A DNA stretch of 15,127 bases from AWTP1-13 sp035550075 (GTDB taxonomy: Bacteria; Pseudomonadota; Alphaproteobacteria; Rhizobiales; Hyphomicrobiaceae), in NCBI GenBank assembly GCA_035550075.1, contig DASZQG010000124.1, positions 1-15,127 on the forward strand, given 5' to 3'. The translations under genes were made by a program, and so were the position numbers. Positions within the stretch are counted from its first letter, which is position 1. Each line of letters starts with the position of its first letter. Positions 14,033 through 15,127 of this stretch are shown here, in pieces. Below the pieces are notes generated by a model. The model had not been told where the DNA came from, ran no database searches, and saw only the letters and a program-made list of their open reading frames with translations.

Positions 14033-14938
14033 TCACCAGGGCGTATTGGCGATGGCGACCTGCGCGCCCCAGCTCGCGGCCGGCACGTGCCCTTCGGGCG
14101 CCTTGGCGGGCGGCGTCGGCTCATGCTGCGCGACCGCCTTGGGCGCCAGCGCGGGAGCGGGCGCCATCTTCGGCATCGGCTTGGGATCGAGCTTCACCAT
14201 CTTCCGCACGTAGTCGACGTTGGCCGCGGCAACCTCAGGCGTGGCATCGCGCGCCGCGGCAATCTTGGCTTCGTCGTATTTGCCCTGCAGGCTCAGCACG
14301 AGCGCCAGGTTCTGGCTGACGCGCGGGTCATGGCCGCCGACCGCGGCCGCGCGCTTCAGTAGCGGCTCGGCCTTGTCGGCGTTGCCGACCATGGCGTAGG
14401 CAAGGGCCAGGTTGTTCAGCACCGAGGGCTGGTCCGGCGCCAGCACGATAGCGCGCTCATAGAACTTGATGGCGTCCTGGTAACGGCCCTCTTTGGCCAG
14501 CGCCGTGCCGCGCGCCGAGACAATCTTCCAGTCCGGATGCGTGGGGTCGTCGGCGGCTTCGAGCAGCTTCTGCGCCACGCTGATCTGGTCGAGGTCGAGC
14601 GCAAGCCTGCCGTACTCGCCATTGATGGCACGGTCGGTGCCGTGGAAGATCGAGGCCTCCTGCAGCACGGCCAATGCCCGCTGCTTCTCACCGATGGCTT
14701 TCAGGCTGCGCGCATAGTTGAGGGCGATCTTGGAGTCGCGCGGATTCTTGGCAAACGCCTTGCCCCAGTACTCGGCGGCCTTGGCGGGCGTCGCGCCGGG
14801 TCCCGGACCCGGCAGATCGGCGGCGGCTGCTGTTTCGTCCGACAGGGAAGCGATCTCTCCGCCCTGCTGGGCGCACGCCCCAAGGGCCAGGCAGGCCGCA
14901 ACCGCCATCGCCCGCCCCACATAGCCTGACCTGAACAT
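14033..14938 (-). CDS. tadD: TadD-like TPR lipoprotein of the Flp/Tad pilus system
   Basis: A 301-residue outer-membrane-directed lipoprotein. The signal peptide (MFRSGYVGRAMAVAACLALGAC) ends in the lipobox LGAC with Cys22. Tetratricopeptide repeats fill about residues 50-220: AEYWGKAFAKNPRDSKIAL, SLKAIGEKQRALAVLQEA, TALAKEGRYQDAIKFYERAI, LNNLALAYAMVGNADKAEPL, then RVSQNLALVLSLQGKYDEA. The tail AAANVDYVRKMVKL is the usual end of alphaproteobacterial TadD. A proline/alanine-rich extension (about 254-290) follows, which is less conserved. TadD is thought to help assemble or localise the Tad secretin. No other tad gene is in the window. GGGGG lies about six bases before the ATG. Some 189 bases upstream to the edge hold no gene, so it may have its own promoter. 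Confidence 0.82.
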   Translation of the reverse strand: MFRSGYVGRAMAVAACLALGACAQQGGEIASLSDETAAAADLPGPGPGATPAKAAEYWGKAFAKNPRDSKIALNYARSLKAIGEKQRALAVLQEASIFHGTDRAINGEYGRLALDLDQISVAQKLLEAADDPTHPDWKIVSARGTALAKEGRYQDAIKFYERAIVLAPDQPSVLNNLALAYAMVGNADKAEPLLKRAAAVGGHDPRVSQNLALVLSLQGKYDEAKIAAARDATPEVAAANVDYVRKMVKLDPKPMPKMAPAPALAPKAVAQHEPTPPAKAPEGHVPAASWGAQVAIANTPW

Positions 14939-15048
14939 CGCCAGCCCCCGCCCGCGCCTGCCCGTGGCCGCGCGATTCGCCCATTAACCGTAAGGTTGTG
15001 GTACAGCCCTCAAGAAAGTCTTAACCACGCGCCTGGGCGCCGTAGCGG

Positions 15049-15084
15049 GCCTTGGGGGCCGCCCTTTCCGCCCGGCCCCAAGGC
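15049..15084. other. Strong inverted repeat upstream of tadD
   Basis: Arms 15049-15061 (GCCTTGGGGGCCG) and 15073-15084 (CGGCCCCAAGGC) pair over 12 positions with a single bulged G, around an 11-base loop. It lies 111-146 bases upstream of the tadD start, in a stretch with no gene. No T run follows on either strand, so it is not a classical terminator. It may be a leader structure, a remnant of a terminator of a gene beyond the right edge, or a dispersed palindrome. Confidence 0.5.
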
Positions 15085-15101
15085 TTGGCGCGGCCCGAGT
15101 C

Positions 15102-15115
15102 GCCCGCCGGCGGGC
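15102..15115. other. Perfect GC palindrome at the right edge
   Basis: GCCCGCCGGCGGGC reads the same on both strands and is followed on the plus strand by CATTTT. It could form a five-pair hairpin with a CCGG loop. No plus-strand gene ends here inside the window, so a terminator role is unproven. Confidence 0.3.
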
Positions 15116-15127
15116 CATTTTGGCGTT

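Overview
The window is G+C-rich (about two thirds by eye), tightly packed and strongly GC3-biased. A Tad-pilus TPR lipoprotein, a HutC/UTRA-type GntR regulator and a D-tartrate-dehydratase-like enzyme resembling the Bradyrhizobium one all point to an alphaproteobacterium, probably of the rhizobial (Hyphomicrobiales) type. The genus cannot be fixed. I see no tRNA, rRNA, IS element, CRISPR array or phage gene. No stretch of more than 300 bases lacks a gene.

Layout. (1) 1-1172, minus strand: an operon-like pair of a periplasmic solute-binding protein and a 2-hydroxyacid dehydrogenase that runs off the left edge. (2) 1210-3210, plus: a large membrane glycosyltransferase of family 2. (3) 3161-3889, minus: a GntR/HutC regulator, divergent from (4) 4008-8753, plus: a five-gene operon read as suyA-suyB-tarD-slcC-comC. 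A perfect AT-rich palindrome lies between regulator and operon. (5) 8761-11116, minus: a PL14-like exported protein and an FAD-linked D-lactate-dehydrogenase-type oxidase. (6) 11305-11541, plus: a small unknown protein with a strong ribosome binding site. (7) 11544-13185, minus: a lemA / M48 protease pair. (8) 13314-13989, plus: two small membrane proteins, the first YggT-like. (9) 14033-14938, minus: tadD, with a long leader holding a strong inverted repeat.

The centrepiece is region 4. A split UxaA-family lyase (95 aa + 401 aa, the SuyA/SuyB format) sits beside one dehydrogenase of the PGDH-like D-isomer family and one of the malate/L-lactate (LDH2) family. This combination is the known (R)-/(S)-sulfolactate route: SlcC oxidises (S)-sulfolactate to sulfopyruvate, ComC reduces sulfopyruvate to (R)-sulfolactate, and SuyAB splits (R)-sulfolactate to pyruvate and sulfite. 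The unusual element is an enolase-superfamily acid-sugar dehydratase, close to D-tartrate dehydratase, inserted between suyB and slcC. No sulfite oxidase, sulfite exporter or complete transporter is in the window, so the substrate assignment rests on family resemblance and gene order. The flanking 2-hydroxyacid dehydrogenase and FAD-linked oxidase make the whole 11 kb rich in alpha-hydroxyacid enzymes.
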